Assembly (NCBI RefSeq): GCF_016592595.1
Contig: NZ_AP012977.1
Span: 372,001-436,000 of the forward strand
Direction: 5' to 3'
DNA from: Abyssogena phaseoliformis symbiont OG214
GTDB lineage: Bacteria; Pseudomonadota; Gammaproteobacteria; PS1; Pseudothioglobaceae
Length of the DNA stretch: 64,000 bases
Every line of letters starts with the position of its first letter. The first letter of the stretch is position 1. Below, one piece after another: positions 50,497-61,627 of the stretch. The notes below the pieces were generated by a model. The model saw nothing but the letters and a program-made list of their open reading frames with translations. It made no database searches and was not told the origin of the DNA. The position numbers and the translations under genes were made by a program.

Positions 50497-51729
50497 ATTT
50501 TATATTCGTGAGTTTGGTAAAATCGTCAAAGGCAGAGGGAATTCATAAATAAGCATTGATGAAATAATTTTAAGTCCAGTAAATTGGGATTTTTTAGCCA
50601 ATCATGCTAACTCTAATTTAAAAGATGATAGATTTATTGAAATTGTCAATCTAACCACACTTAAAGTTAAAAATTTTGTGGGTATGATTACCACTCCAAG
50701 TGGAATTCAAATTGAGATTTTACCAAAGATTGACAATGGTGATGATATTGGTAGATCGAGGCTAACTTTAGAGAAAATGCTAAAGGTGGTTAATAATTTG
50801 CCGTTTATTCAGACCATGGAAGCCAACTTAAAGTTAGAAGATAGGTCGCTGCCAGAAGTTTTGATTGGCTGGTTTTTAAGTTGTGTAGATAAGACTGCCA
50901 AACAAGGCATTCGTAAAGATTATTCAAGAATTGAAGCGCAAGAAAGGTTTTTAAAAGGGCAGTTACAGATCAGTAAGCAATTTAATGAGCCATCATACCA
51001 ACAGTATTTATTTCATATTGAGTATGATGTATTCACGACGAACCGTGCAGAAAATCGATTGATTTATTCAGCACTTGTGAGTATTCTAAAGTGGAGTGAA
51101 GATAATTACAATTAAAAACAAACCAAGCATTTTTTAGTACTTTTTGATGAGGCATCAGAACCAAGCAATTACAAACATGATTTTTCAAGATGGTCAAAAA
51201 GTCGAGAGATAGATTATTATCAAGATGCATTACCATGGCTTGAACTCATCTTAAATCAACAAAGTCCGTTTACTTTAAAGGGTAAAGATGTGGGAATTTC
51301 GTTTTTTCTGCCAATGGAGGTTTTGTTTGAAAAGTATGTTGCTAAAGTGTTAAGCAAAAAGTTGCCACAAGAATTTTATTTAAGAGAGCAAGTATCTAGT
51401 AAATACTTGTCTAAATAGTCCAAAAGCTTTCCAATTAAAGCCCGATATAGCGATTTACAGCCCCCCTAAAGGCTTGGTTCGTATTCTTATACTATAATAG
51501 AAATTAATTGACGACAATATGGCTTACAGTAGTGGCAACAAAGATAAGAAAAAAAGGCATTAGTTAAAGCGATGTTTACCAACTTTTTGTATATGGCAAA
51601 AAATATGGCGTTAAGAAAGTGGTATTGATTTACCCTAAGTGGGGTAAATTCAACACTTTTTTTAGTTATCAGTTAGATGATGGACTGACTCTAAAAGTTG
51701 ATTCTTTTGATATTGAGATGTTTTTTTGA
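50486..51729 (+). pseudogene. mcrC: McrC subunit of a 5-methylcytosine restriction system, nonsense-broken
   Basis: From ATG 50486 the frame reads MENEFYIREFGKIVKGRGNS, TAA, ISIDEIILSPVNWDFL, VGMITTPSGIQIEILPKID (McrC N-terminal beta domain), IEYDVFTTNRAENRLIYSAL, TAA 51113, HFLVLFDEASEPSNYKH, and FLPMEVLFEKYVAKVL to TAG 51416. After a one-base shift the nuclease part FQLKPDIAIYSP and later GIS, TAA, SDVYQLFVYGKKYGVKKVVL continues to TGA 51727. The PD-(D/E)xK motif is damaged (VLDTKWK is not intact). At least four stops and one shift. The stop after GIS replaces the Gln of the family motif ISQxDVYQ. Ends sharing bases with the dusA start. Confidence 0.85.
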
Positions 51730-52688
51730 TGCATAAACTCTCAGTAGCGCCAATGATGGATTGGACGGATAGGCATTGTCGATATTTTTATCGGTTAATG
51801 TCAAAAAATGTTCAACTTTGGACTGAAATGGTAACAGCTAAGGCAATTATTTATGGGGATAAAAATCGATTGCTTGATTTTGATGCGTGCGAACACCCAC
51901 TAGTGTTGCAATTGGGTGGCAGTGAGCCAAAAGAGATGGCACAAGCAGCAAAAATGGCTCAAGATTGGGGTTATGATGAGATTAATATTAATGTGGGCTG
52001 TCCTTCTGATAGAGTGCAATCAGGCAGTTTTGGGGCGTGTTTGATGCAAACGCCGCAGGTTGTGGCGCAATGCGTTGGTGCAATGAGGCAAGTGGTAGAT
52101 GTGCCAATTACGGTTAAGTCACGTATTGGTGTGGATGATATGGATAGCTACGGTGAATTGGTTAATTTTGTTGCAACAGTTGAAGGTGCGGGTTGTGATA
52201 ATTTTTTGATTCATGCAAGAAAGGCTTGGCTAAAAGGTTTGAGTCCTAAGGAAAATCGTAGCGTGCCAAGGCTTAATTACGGCTGGGTGTATCAGATTAA
52301 ACGAGATTTTCTTCATCTTGCCATTGGCATAAATGGTGGTATTATGGACATGGAAAGCTCATTACAGCATTTAGAATACGTGGATGGCGTTATGTTGGGT
52401 AGGGCAGTGTATCATCAACCTTACCTGTTAAGCGAAGTTGATGGTTTGATTTATCAGCAAAAATCATCAATATTGAGTCGTGAACAAGTATTATTAGCAT
52501 TCATTGAATATATGAAAGTTCAACATGCTAATTCTGTACCAATTAGATCCATGACACGGCATATTTTGGGTTTGTATCATGGACAAAGAAACGCTAAAAA
52601 ATTTAAGTGTTTGTTAAGTGGTAAAACAGTTGAGTTTGAGCACCTGTATGAATGGTTAGAGTATATGGATAAAAACAATGGCCAGTAG
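51729..52688 (+). CDS. dusA: tRNA-dihydrouridine synthase A
   Basis: FMN enzyme reducing uridines 20/20a of the tRNA D loop. The 319 aa protein starts HKLSVAPMMDWTDRHCRYFY, then LWTEMVTAKAIIYGD, LQLGGSEPKEMAQAAKMAQD, the Dus signature ININVGCPSDRVQSGSFGAC with the catalytic Cys, VKSRIGVDDMDSY, FLIHARKAWLKGLSPKENR, and INGGIMDMESS. The KAWLxGLSPKENR motif is specific for DusA. ATG 51729 is chosen over TTG 51726. Overlaps ftsA by 11 bases, an unusual partner. Confidence 0.95.
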   Translation: MHKLSVAPMMDWTDRHCRYFYRLMSKNVQLWTEMVTAKAIIYGDKNRLLDFDACEHPLVLQLGGSEPKEMAQAAKMAQDWGYDEININVGCPSDRVQSGSFGACLMQTPQVVAQCVGAMRQVVDVPITVKSRIGVDDMDSYGELVNFVATVEGAGCDNFLIHARKAWLKGLSPKENRSVPRLNYGWVYQIKRDFLHLAIGINGGIMDMESSLQHLEYVDGVMLGRAVYHQPYLLSEVDGLIYQQKSSILSREQVLLAFIEYMKVQHANSVPIRSMTRHILGLYHGQRNAKKFKCLLSGKTVEFEHLYEWLEYMDKNNGQ

Positions 52689-53898
52689 TGATAATTTCTT
52701 TGCAAGTGTTGATATAGGCACAAGCAAAATTGTGGTGTTAATTGCTGATGAGGAAGATGGTAAAATAGAGGTGTTTGGCCATGGCGTTGGTCCATCAGAT
52801 GGGGTAAAAAATGCGTTGATTGTTGATATTGATAAAGTGGCAAAAGCAATATCAAAGGTGGTGGAAACTGCTTATCTTAGTTGTAATACTAGAATCCATA
52901 ATGTATCTACCAATATTTGCGATTTGCACCTAAGTACGATTAATCAAGATAGGGAAATATCAGTTAGTGGTAAAAAAATCACCAAAGAGCATGTTATTGC
53001 GGCAATTAATTCGGCATCAGCCACACCTACGCCTGCTAATAAACAAATACTAAGTGCGAGTATTAATAGCTTTACCATTGACCAAGATACAACAGTAGTT
53101 GACCAGCCAATTGGACTTGAGGCGACTATTTTAGGTGCTCAAGTACATGTGAGTATTGTTTCAAACCAAGCCATGAGTAGTATTCATCAAGCGGTTGAAA
53201 AAAGTGGACTAGGGCTTAGGGAGGTTGTTTTGGATTCTATAGCCAGTAGTAGGGCTTGTATTACTCAGGATGAGAAAGACAATGGTGTTTGTTTGCTTGA
53301 TATGGGGGCGGGCGTGAGTAATATTTCTGTGTTTATGGGTGGCGGTATTACTTATAGTCATGTTTTTAAAATGGGCGGCAACCAAATTACCCAAAATATT
53401 GCCAATGCTTTTAGCGCCTCATTTGAAGAAGCGGAAAGACTTAAAATTGAACATGGTTATGCGCAATTAAAAATAGCACCAGCGGATCAATTAATTCAGT
53501 TTAAGCAGCTAGATTCTATTGAAAATCGCTATTTATCATTACACAATTTAGTTGAGGTTATAGAAAAATCTTATTTAGATATTTGCCGTATGGTTAAGCA
53601 AAATCTAAAATCTAAAAAGCTAGATAGGTCGCTTAAATCAGGATTTGTGTTAACAGGCGGCGTGTCCTTAATAGAGGGTTGTGAAGGGCTGTTTGTTCAT
53701 ACTTTTAGAATAAGAACTAAGCTGGCTAAAGTCGATGCGAATAAAATTACAGGTAAAGATATGATTGTTTCCAACCCTATTTATACGTGCGCATTAGGTT
53801 TATTGATGCATGCTGACAATGAAGTTCATTTAGAAGTGGTGCAAGTGCACCAGCAAACTAACTTTGTAAGTAAAATAAAATCACTATTGGAATTGTAA
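52678..53898 (+). CDS. ftsA: Cell division protein FtsA
   Basis: Actin-like protein that anchors FtsZ to the membrane. The 406 aa protein has the phosphate-1 loop [20 protein letters not shown], the 1C domain, [17 protein letters not shown] (phosphate 2), [20 protein letters not shown], and [17 protein letters not shown] (adenosine site). The C-terminal amphipathic helix ([12 protein letters not shown]) is present. Normally ftsQ lies upstream and ftsZ between ftsA and lpxC; here dusA is upstream and lpxC follows after only five bases. Retained without its usual partner in the locus. Confidence 0.95.
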   Translation: MASSDNFFASVDIGTSKIVVLIADEEDGKIEVFGHGVGPSDGVKNALIVDIDKVAKAISKVVETAYLSCNTRIHNVSTNICDLHLSTINQDREISVSGKKITKEHVIAAINSASATPTPANKQILSASINSFTIDQDTTVVDQPIGLEATILGAQVHVSIVSNQAMSSIHQAVEKSGLGLREVVLDSIASSRACITQDEKDNGVCLLDMGAGVSNISVFMGGGITYSHVFKMGGNQITQNIANAFSASFEEAERLKIEHGYAQLKIAPADQLIQFKQLDSIENRYLSLHNLVEVIEKSYLDICRMVKQNLKSKKLDRSLKSGFVLTGGVSLIEGCEGLFVHTFRIRTKLAKVDANKITGKDMIVSNPIYTCALGLLMHADNEVHLEVVQVHQQTNFVSKIKSLLEL

Positions 53899-53903
53899 AT
53901 ATT

Positions 53904-54815
53904 ATGATTAAGCAAAGAACCATCAAAAAAGAAGTAAAAGCTAGAGGTATTGGTATTCATAGTGGCAGTGTTGTAAATATGACTTTAATTCCTGCTAAAG
54001 AAGACCATGGTGTGGTGTTTAGGCGTATGGATGTGGGCGGTAAATTGGTGCGTGCACACAGTGCGTTTGTTAATGAAGTGGTGCTTTCTACAGGGCTTGA
54101 AAATCAAGGTGTTAAAGTGTCAACGGTTGAGCATTTGATGAGTGCATTTTCAGCCCTTGGGATTGATAATGTTTTGGTGGAGCTTGATTCGTTTGAAGTG
54201 CCAATTATGGATGGCTCATCTGCCCCTTTTATTTTTCTGGTTCAATCTGCTGGCATTGAAGAGCAAGATGCCCATAAAAAGTTTTTTGTCATTAAAGATA
54301 CCATACGGGTAGAAAATGGCGATTCATGGGCACAAGTGTCTAAATATGAGGGGTTTAAGGTGTCACTTGAAATTGATTTTGATCACAAAAAAGTTAAAGA
54401 AAGTGGGCAGAAATTAAGTATTAATTTTTCCAAACAGTCCTATTTGAAAGAAATCTCACGTGCCAGAACTTTTGGCTATATGAAAGATGTAGAAATGATG
54501 CAAAGGCAAAATTTGGCACTAGGCGCCAGCATGGACAATGCAATTGCCCTGAGTGATGATGATGTTTTAAATGAAGATGGCATGCGTTATCAAAATGAAT
54601 TTGTTAAGCATAAAATTTTGGATATTGTTGGTGATTTGTATTTATTAGGTGGCAATCTAATTGGGCATTATGAAGGATACAAGACAGGGCACCTGCTTAA
54701 CGATCAATTATTATCAGCCATTTTAGCAAAGTCAGACACATGGTCTATTGAAACCTTTAAAGAAGAGGGGTCACCCATTCAATTTTATTCCGAAGATTGG
54801 CAAAATTCCTTGTAA
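53904..54815 (+). CDS. lpxC: UDP-3-O-acyl-N-acetylglucosamine deacetylase
   Basis: Zinc deacetylase, first committed step of lipid A synthesis. The 303 aa protein has [37 protein letters not shown] (zinc His), the catalytic Glu in [35 protein letters not shown], and the zinc pair [15 protein letters not shown]. Directly after ftsA. Shows that the cell makes lipid A and is Gram-negative. Confidence 0.97.
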   Translation: MIKQRTIKKEVKARGIGIHSGSVVNMTLIPAKEDHGVVFRRMDVGGKLVRAHSAFVNEVVLSTGLENQGVKVSTVEHLMSAFSALGIDNVLVELDSFEVPIMDGSSAPFIFLVQSAGIEEQDAHKKFFVIKDTIRVENGDSWAQVSKYEGFKVSLEIDFDHKKVKESGQKLSINFSKQSYLKEISRARTFGYMKDVEMMQRQNLALGASMDNAIALSDDDVLNEDGMRYQNEFVKHKILDIVGDLYLLGGNLIGHYEGYKTGHLLNDQLLSAILAKSDTWSIETFKEEGSPIQFYSEDWQNSL

Positions 54816-54844
54816 TAGTAGGTTTATATTGATATATTGTCAGG

Positions 54845-54850
54845 TATAAT
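54845..54850 (+). promoter_or_regulatory. Candidate -10 box for ilvB-ilvH-ilvC
   Basis: TATAAT 31 bases before the ilvB ATG in the 65-base gap after lpxC, with TTTATA at 54823-54828 as a weak -35 (16-base spacer). No attenuator-like leader peptide is visible. Confidence 0.4.
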
Positions 54851-54880
54851 TGATAGGTTTTTTACGCTCAACTGAAAATA

Positions 54881-56614
54881 ATGAAGTTAAATGGTGCTCA
54901 AATATTAGTTAACAGTCTTAAAAGTGAAGGGGTTAAACACATCTTTGGTTATCCTGGTGGTGCAGTTTTACACATTTATGATGCACTCAATGCGTGTATT
55001 GAGATTAAACATATTCTTGTTCGCCATGAGCAAGGTGCTGTACATGCAGCAGACGGCTATGCACGCACCAGTGGCAAGTGTGGTGTGGCGCTTGTTACCT
55101 CAGGACCGGGACTTACTAATGCAGTAACAGGTATTGCTACAGCCTACATGGATTCTATTCCCATGGTGGTCGTTTCGGGTCAAATTTCTTCTGCAGTTAT
55201 CGGCAATGATGCTTTTCAAGAGGTTGATGCAGTTGGTATTACTCGTTCGTGTGTTAAGCATAATTTCTTAGTAACAGACATTAATGATTTGGCAAATGTT
55301 GTTAAGAAAGCATTTTATATCGCGACTACAGGTCGTCCTGGTCCTGTTCTTATTGATATTACCAAAGACACAACGATTGCTGAGATTGAGTTTGACGGCT
55401 ATCCTAAATCAATTGATATGCGTTCGTATCAACCTGAGATAAAGATTGAAGCGGATCAAATCACCAAGGCAGTTGCGTTAATCGTTCAAGCAAAAAAACC
55501 TATTATTTATTCAGGTGGTGGCAGTGTGATTGGCAATGCTGATAAAACACTGCGTATTTTTACTCGTCATACAGGCTTTCCAATCACCCAAACTTTAATG
55601 GGATTGGGCGCTTATCCTGCAAGTGATAAGCAATCATTGGGCATGTTGGGCATGCATGGCACTTACGAGGCTAATATGGCAATGCACGATTCGGATTGTA
55701 TTATTGCTGTAGGTGCGCGTTTTGATGACCGTATTACTGGCAACTTAGACAAATTTTGCCCTTATGCAAAAATTATTCATATCGATATTGATCCGTCTTC
55801 TGTGGGCAAAACTGTGGGTGTTGATGTGTCGATTATCGGGCAAGTTAATGATGTTTTGAGTGCATTAATACAAGCACTGAAAAACAAGCAATTGGCTGAT
55901 ATTACTCAATGGTGGGCGCAAATTGAGACGTGGCGTGCTGTTGATTCATTGGCATATCAAACCAAAGCAGGTGTGATTAAGCCACAAAGCGTGATTGAAG
56001 CTTTGTATGAAGTAACCAAAGGCGAGGCGATTGTTACCAGTGATGTTGGACAACACCAAATGTGGGCAGCGCAATATTATCCATTTGATAAGCCACGCCG
56101 TTGGATTAACTCTGGCGGCTTAGGCACAATGGGTTTTGGACTACCTGCGGCGATGGGTGCCAAATTAGCAGCACCTGAGATGGATGTCGCTTGCGTAACA
56201 GGTGAGGGTAGTATCCAAATGATGTTACAAGAACTTTCCACTATGTTGCAATATAACACTCCAGTAAAAATTATCAATCTGAATAATGGTTATTTGGGCA
56301 TGGTGCGCCAATGGCAAGAGTTTTTTTATGACAAACGTTATTCAATGTCATATATGGATGCGTTGCCTAACTTTGTAAAGCTAGCAGAAAGCTATGGGCA
56401 TATAGGTATTAAGGTCGAAAAAGAGCTAGATTTAAAACCAGCATTGATTGAAGCATTCAAGCAAAAAGACAGAACGGTATTTTTAGATATTTTGATCGAC
56501 CCTACAGAAAATGTATTTCCAATGATTCCATCAGGTGCAGGACACCACGAAATGTTGTTAGCAGGTCGTGATAAGATGGCGTCAACTAATGACAAGGGCT
56601 TGAATTTAGTATGA
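54881..56614 (+). CDS. ilvB: Acetolactate synthase, large subunit
   Basis: ThDP- and FAD-dependent condensation of two pyruvates (valine, leucine) or pyruvate plus 2-oxobutanoate (isoleucine). The 577 aa protein has HIFGYPGGAVLHIYD, the catalytic Glu in RHEQGAVHAADGYAR, VTSGPGLTNAVTGIATAY, VGARFDDRITGNLDKFCP, SGGLGTMGFGLPAAMGAKL, and the ThDP motif VTGEGSIQMMLQELSTML ... NLNNGYLGMVRQWQ. Symbol may equally be ilvI or ilvG. Overlaps ilvH by four bases. Confidence 0.96.
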   Translation: MKLNGAQILVNSLKSEGVKHIFGYPGGAVLHIYDALNACIEIKHILVRHEQGAVHAADGYARTSGKCGVALVTSGPGLTNAVTGIATAYMDSIPMVVVSGQISSAVIGNDAFQEVDAVGITRSCVKHNFLVTDINDLANVVKKAFYIATTGRPGPVLIDITKDTTIAEIEFDGYPKSIDMRSYQPEIKIEADQITKAVALIVQAKKPIIYSGGGSVIGNADKTLRIFTRHTGFPITQTLMGLGAYPASDKQSLGMLGMHGTYEANMAMHDSDCIIAVGARFDDRITGNLDKFCPYAKIIHIDIDPSSVGKTVGVDVSIIGQVNDVLSALIQALKNKQLADITQWWAQIETWRAVDSLAYQTKAGVIKPQSVIEALYEVTKGEAIVTSDVGQHQMWAAQYYPFDKPRRWINSGGLGTMGFGLPAAMGAKLAAPEMDVACVTGEGSIQMMLQELSTMLQYNTPVKIINLNNGYLGMVRQWQEFFYDKRYSMSYMDALPNFVKLAESYGHIGIKVEKELDLKPALIEAFKQKDRTVFLDILIDPTENVFPMIPSGAGHHEMLLAGRDKMASTNDKGLNLV

Positions 56615-57093
56615 GACACATTATTTCAGTATTATTAGAAAATGAAGCAGGTGCACTTTCTAGAGTAGCAGGGTTGTTTTCTGCTCGCGGATTTAACATT
56701 GAGTCACTCACAGTTGCAGCAACTAACGATTCAACTCTATCACGCATGACCATTGTCAGCATTGGTGATGCTGGTATTATTGAACAAATTGTTAAGCAGC
56801 TTAATAAATTGATTGACGTGGTCAAGGTAACAGATTTGACCGCGACTGAGTATATTGAGCGTGAATTATTACTGGTTAAAGTGGATGTCAATCAACAAAC
56901 ACAAGCTGATATTGACAAACAAATTGATGTCTTTTCATGCAAAATAGTTGATGTATCAGAAGATACTTATACAATTGAGTTGGCAGGAAAAAGTCAAAAA
57001 ATTAATGATTTTTTAGCAAGTTTGGATGTTTCAAAAATTTTAGAGATTTCTAGAACGGGCGTGACTGGCGTTTGCATGAAAAGAATAAGTTAA
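56611..57093 (+). CDS. ilvH: Acetolactate synthase, regulatory small subunit
   Basis: Activates the large subunit and confers valine feedback. The 160 aa protein has the N-terminal ACT domain (RHIISVLLENEAGALSRVAG, FSARGFNIESLTVAATND) with the Gly and Asn of the valine site, and the C-terminal domain (RELLLVKVDVN ... FLASLDVSKILEISRTGVTG). Length matches IlvH/IlvN long form. Starts four bases before the ilvB stop. Confidence 0.96.
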   Translation: MRHIISVLLENEAGALSRVAGLFSARGFNIESLTVAATNDSTLSRMTIVSIGDAGIIEQIVKQLNKLIDVVKVTDLTATEYIERELLLVKVDVNQQTQADIDKQIDVFSCKIVDVSEDTYTIELAGKSQKINDFLASLDVSKILEISRTGVTGVCMKRIS

Positions 57094-57116
57094 CAAAAAG
57101 CGCATTAGGCGTTTAA

Positions 57117-58139
<1,023 letters not shown>

Positions 58140-58192
58140 TCATTCTTTAATCAATGCCTAATTTGATTGGGTATTTTAGCGAATAACATACA

Positions 58193-58939
58193 ATGGAAAG
58201 AAAAGCAAAAAGAGGTATTTACCTACTGCCCAATATTCTCACAACATTTGGGCTATTCTCTGGTTTTTTTGCTATTATTCTTGCTACTAAAGGTCAGTAT
58301 ACTGATGCTGCTATTGCGATATTTGTTGCTATGTTATGGGACGGGCTTGATGGTCGCGTAGCTCGCCTAACCAACACCCAAAGTGAATTTGGTGCACAGT
58401 ATGATTCTATGGCAGACATGATTTCATTTGGCGTAGCACCTGCGCTATTGATGTATTTTTGGCTGTTGTCTGATTTAGGAAAAATTGGCTGGCTGGCTGC
58501 TTTTGTTTATGTGGCGGCAGGTGCACTTCGTTTGGCACGTTTTAATACTCAAATTGGTATTGAGGATAAGCGTTATTTTCAAGGATTGCCTTCTCCTGCT
58601 GCTGCAGCATTAATTGCAGGCTTGGTTTGGACCTTCGATGTGATTGGCATGACTGATTATGATCAATATTTAATTTTAGTCAGTTGGATTATTTTGGTTG
58701 GTTCTGGCGTGTTAATGGTTAGTAATGTTCGTTATAACAGCTTTAAGGAGATTAATCTAAAAGGCAGATCTTCGTTTAAATTATTGTTATTTGCCACCTT
58801 AATTATTATTGTCATCACCTTAGAGCCTAGTGCTATTTTGTTTGTTTTCTTTTTTGTTTATGCATTGTCAGGGCTATTAACAACAATGATTGAAGTAAGA
58901 AAAAGGCGTCATTTAAAAAAACGTCCTAAAAAGGGTTGA
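58193..58939 (+). CDS. pssA: CDP-diacylglycerol-serine O-phosphatidyltransferase
   Basis: Membrane enzyme making phosphatidylserine, precursor of phosphatidylethanolamine. The 248 aa protein is the Bacillus/alphaproteobacterial-type PssA of the CDP-alcohol phosphatidyltransferase family: D-G-x2-A-R motif WDGLDGRVARLTNTQSEFGA followed by QYDSMADMISFGVAP (DGx2ARx8Gx3Dx3D), with six or more membrane helices and a basic tail KKRPKKG. Placed between ilvC and leuA, a neighbourhood seen in many proteobacteria. Confidence 0.93.
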   Translation: MERKAKRGIYLLPNILTTFGLFSGFFAIILATKGQYTDAAIAIFVAMLWDGLDGRVARLTNTQSEFGAQYDSMADMISFGVAPALLMYFWLLSDLGKIGWLAAFVYVAAGALRLARFNTQIGIEDKRYFQGLPSPAAAALIAGLVWTFDVIGMTDYDQYLILVSWIILVGSGVLMVSNVRYNSFKEINLKGRSSFKLLLFATLIIIVITLEPSAILFVFFFVYALSGLLTTMIEVRKRRHLKKRPKKG

Positions 58940-59116
58940 ATTTCCTCTATAATTCCTCTTAGGATGATTAATCAATTTAAATTTTATTCTCCTACTAGAA
59001 GGCATTTCTTTGTTTTCATTACGATTATTACCCTAGGGCAATCATTATTCTGTGCATGATTGAAAAATCTTGCTTCTCACAATTTGTAAACTTAAACAAA
59101 CCAATAGGAGACTTAA

Positions 59117-60649
59117 ATGTCTAACAAACTAATTATTTTTGATACAACCCTTCGTGATGGTGAACAATCACCTGGCGCATCCATGATTAAGGATGAAAAA
59201 GTACGCATTGCTAAAGTGCTGGAAAAAATGCAAGTAGACATCATTGAGGCAGGCTTTGCCATTGCATCAGTGGGAGATTTTGAAGCCGTACAAGCTGTAG
59301 CTAATGTGGTGCAAGATTCGGTTATTTGCTCATTGGCCAGAGCGCTTGATAAGGATATTGACCGCGCAGGAGAAGCATTAAAAGGTGCTAATGCATCGCG
59401 TATTCATACTTTTATTGCCACATCTGATATTCATATGAAGATGAAACTACAAATGATGCCTGATCAAGTAGTGGAGCAAGCAGTTCGCGCTGTTAAGCGA
59501 GCCAAGCGATACACGGACGATGTTGAGTTTTCGCCAGAAGATGCAGGTCGATCAGATGAGGATTTTTTGTGTCGTATTATCGAGGCGACAATTAAAGCAG
59601 GTGCAACAACCATTAATATTCCTGATACAGTGGGTTACAACATTCCACATCAATTTGGCTTAACCATTAAATCTTTGATTGAGCGTGTGCCAAATTCTGA
59701 TAAGGCTGTTTTTTCAGCGCATTGTCATAATGATTTGGGTTTGGCAGTGGCCAATTCCTTGTCTGCTGTACTAAATGGTGCAAGACAAGTTGAGTGCACC
59801 ATTAATGGCTTGGGTGAGCGTGCAGGCAATACATCACTAGAAGAATTGGTCATGGCAGTGCGAACTCGCCAAGATATTTTTGACTGTGATACCGATATTA
59901 ATACCACGCATATTTTGTCAGCCTCACGCTTGGTTTCAAGTGTGACAGGTTTTATTGTGCAACCTAATAAGGCAATTGTTGGTGCAAATGCTTTTGCTCA
60001 TGAGGCGGGTATCCATCAAGATGGCGTGCTTAAACACCGCGAGACTTATGAAATTATGCGTGCTGAAGATGTTGGCTGGAATGCCAATCAATTGGTATTG
60101 GGCAAACATTCAGGTCGCAATGCGTTTAAAGTAAGATTGGCTGAACTTGGTGCTGAATTTGATAATGAAGAAAGTCTTAATGATGCTTTTAGGCGCTTTA
60201 AAGAATTGGCAGATAAAAAACATGAAATTTTCGATGAAGATTTGCAAGCGCTAGTATCTGAAACGCAAACAGAGGCTTATGAGTCTATCAAACTGGTGTC
60301 TTTGAAAGTATGCACGGAAACGGGTGAAGAAAATACAGCAACTGTCGTGCTCTCAATTAATGATAAAGAGCAAACAGCAACGGCCAATACTTCAGGTGCA
60401 GTAGATGCTACTTTTAGTGCAATTGATTCATTGGCAGGTATTAAAATAAACCTGCAATTATATTCTGTTTCAAACGTCACCCAAGGTACAGACGCACTTG
60501 GTGAGGTGAACGTGCGCTTAGAGTATGATGGTCGTATTGTCAATGGACAAGGGGTTGATACTGATATCATCACCGCTAGCGCAAAGGCCTATATTCATGG
60601 TTTAAATAAAGTCTTGGCTGCCACTAATAAAGCACACTCTCAAATATGA
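59117..60649 (+). CDS. leuA: 2-isopropylmalate synthase
   Basis: First step of leucine synthesis, acetyl-CoA plus 2-oxoisovalerate. The 510 aa protein has [17 protein letters not shown], the [20 protein letters not shown] metal site, [48 protein letters not shown], and a C-terminal regulatory domain ([20 protein letters not shown]-like, about 450-500). Good AGGAG site before ATG 59117. The 177-base gap upstream has no clear gene. Overlaps the holD-like gene by four bases. Confidence 0.97.
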   Translation: MSNKLIIFDTTLRDGEQSPGASMIKDEKVRIAKVLEKMQVDIIEAGFAIASVGDFEAVQAVANVVQDSVICSLARALDKDIDRAGEALKGANASRIHTFIATSDIHMKMKLQMMPDQVVEQAVRAVKRAKRYTDDVEFSPEDAGRSDEDFLCRIIEATIKAGATTINIPDTVGYNIPHQFGLTIKSLIERVPNSDKAVFSAHCHNDLGLAVANSLSAVLNGARQVECTINGLGERAGNTSLEELVMAVRTRQDIFDCDTDINTTHILSASRLVSSVTGFIVQPNKAIVGANAFAHEAGIHQDGVLKHRETYEIMRAEDVGWNANQLVLGKHSGRNAFKVRLAELGAEFDNEESLNDAFRRFKELADKKHEIFDEDLQALVSETQTEAYESIKLVSLKVCTETGEENTATVVLSINDKEQTATANTSGAVDATFSAIDSLAGIKINLQLYSVSNVTQGTDALGEVNVRLEYDGRIVNGQGVDTDIITASAKAYIHGLNKVLAATNKAHSQI

Positions 60650-61065
60650 ATGCGTCACTAAGGTCTCATTATTTAGAGGTACTTGGTATACCTGAGTTTT
60701 TGTACATTCAAGCAGGGATTCAGGATTTAAACGTGCCAAAAATTGAAACACAATGTTTAGTGATTGAAACTAAAACTTCTCATTCATTCTGCCAAACGGG
60801 TAAAAATCAAGATTTTTTGTTCAAAATATTGGGCGCTATTGGGCTTGAAGAATCTGATATTAAATGTGTCAGTATCAATACTGATAATTTAAATCAAACA
60901 CTTGAACGATATAATGCAAAAACAGTATTATTAATGAGTGTAGACTTAAAGCCATCTTCATATAAGCATTTTTCTACCCATCATCCAAGTGAAGTTTTAA
61001 CAAACGAGCGATTCAAGCGTGAAATTTGGGAAGTGTTAAAAAAGGTTAAGCAATGTCTCAAGTAG
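60646..61065 (+). CDS. holD: DNA polymerase III psi subunit-like protein
   Basis: A 139 aa protein with the layout of HolD, the clamp-loader subunit that binds SSB through chi: N-terminal [19 protein letters not shown], a middle alpha/beta core ([38 protein letters not shown]), and a conserved end [20 protein letters not shown]. HolD is poorly conserved, and the order holD-rimI is common, but rimI here is elsewhere and broken. Assignment is by resemblance only. Start ATG overlaps the leuA stop. Confidence 0.5.
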   Translation: MNASLRSHYLEVLGIPEFLYIQAGIQDLNVPKIETQCLVIETKTSHSFCQTGKNQDFLFKILGAIGLEESDIKCVSINTDNLNQTLERYNAKTVLLMSVDLKPSSYKHFSTHHPSEVLTNERFKREIWEVLKKVKQCLK

Positions 61066-61111
61066 ATTACAGCCTATTTGGGCTATAAACGCCCTAAATT
61101 AACCACGCCAA

Positions 61112-61624
61112 ATGGTTGAAACTAAACTTACTCATGCATTCTTGCTGTGTGCCCCTTGTGCTGTGGAAATTATGGAGGCTTTTTAGTAGCATCAAATATC
61201 GACACGACCATCTTTTTTTACAATCCAAATATTCATCCAACAGAAGAATACGAATTACGCAAAGAAGAAAACATCCGCTTTGCACAAAAACTCAACATGA
61301 TGCAGATTATGACCGTGATAATTGGTTTAATCGCACCAAAGGTCAAGAAGACGAGTCAGAACGTGGCGAGCGTTGTACCACCTGATTTGATATGCGTGCA
61401 ACACAGTTATTTAAGGGTATTTCCTATTGGGATTTTAATTGGCGCAAGCAGGGCGGGCCAAGTAGAATGTTAGAATTGTCTAAACGTGAAGCGTTCTATC
61501 AACAAAGAATATTGTGGTTGTGTCTATTCATTACGTGATACCAATCGTTGGCGCGTGTCACGCAATCGAGAAAAAGTGGAGCGGGGTGTTAGTTCTATCA
61601 ACAAGCAATGGATAGCCTTAAAAG
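61112..61624 (+). pseudogene. queH: Broken epoxyqueuosine reductase QueH with internal deletion
   Basis: QueH reduces epoxyqueuosine to queuosine in tRNA. Pieces in three frames: CCVP and CAVEIMEA near the start, SNIDTTIFFYNPNIHPTEEY then ELRKEENIRFAQKLN, DADYDRDNWFNRTKGQEDES then ERGERC, FDMRATQLFKGISYWDFNWR, PSRMLELSKREAFYQQ, and CGCVYSLRDTNRWRVSRNRE. Between ATQLF and KGISYW about 40 residues, including the usual TTTLGISRWK block, are deleted. At least four frameshifts and a stop at 61382. The gene is dead. Ends three bases before the argF stop, convergent. Confidence 0.85.
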
Positions 61625-61627
61625 CGA

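Noticed and set aside
13982-51729. Stop-codon reassignment or systematic readthrough to explain the many in-frame TAA/TAG
   Set aside because: All intact housekeeping genes end at TAA, TAG or TGA with tight overlaps, and many remnants also have frameshifts and deletions.
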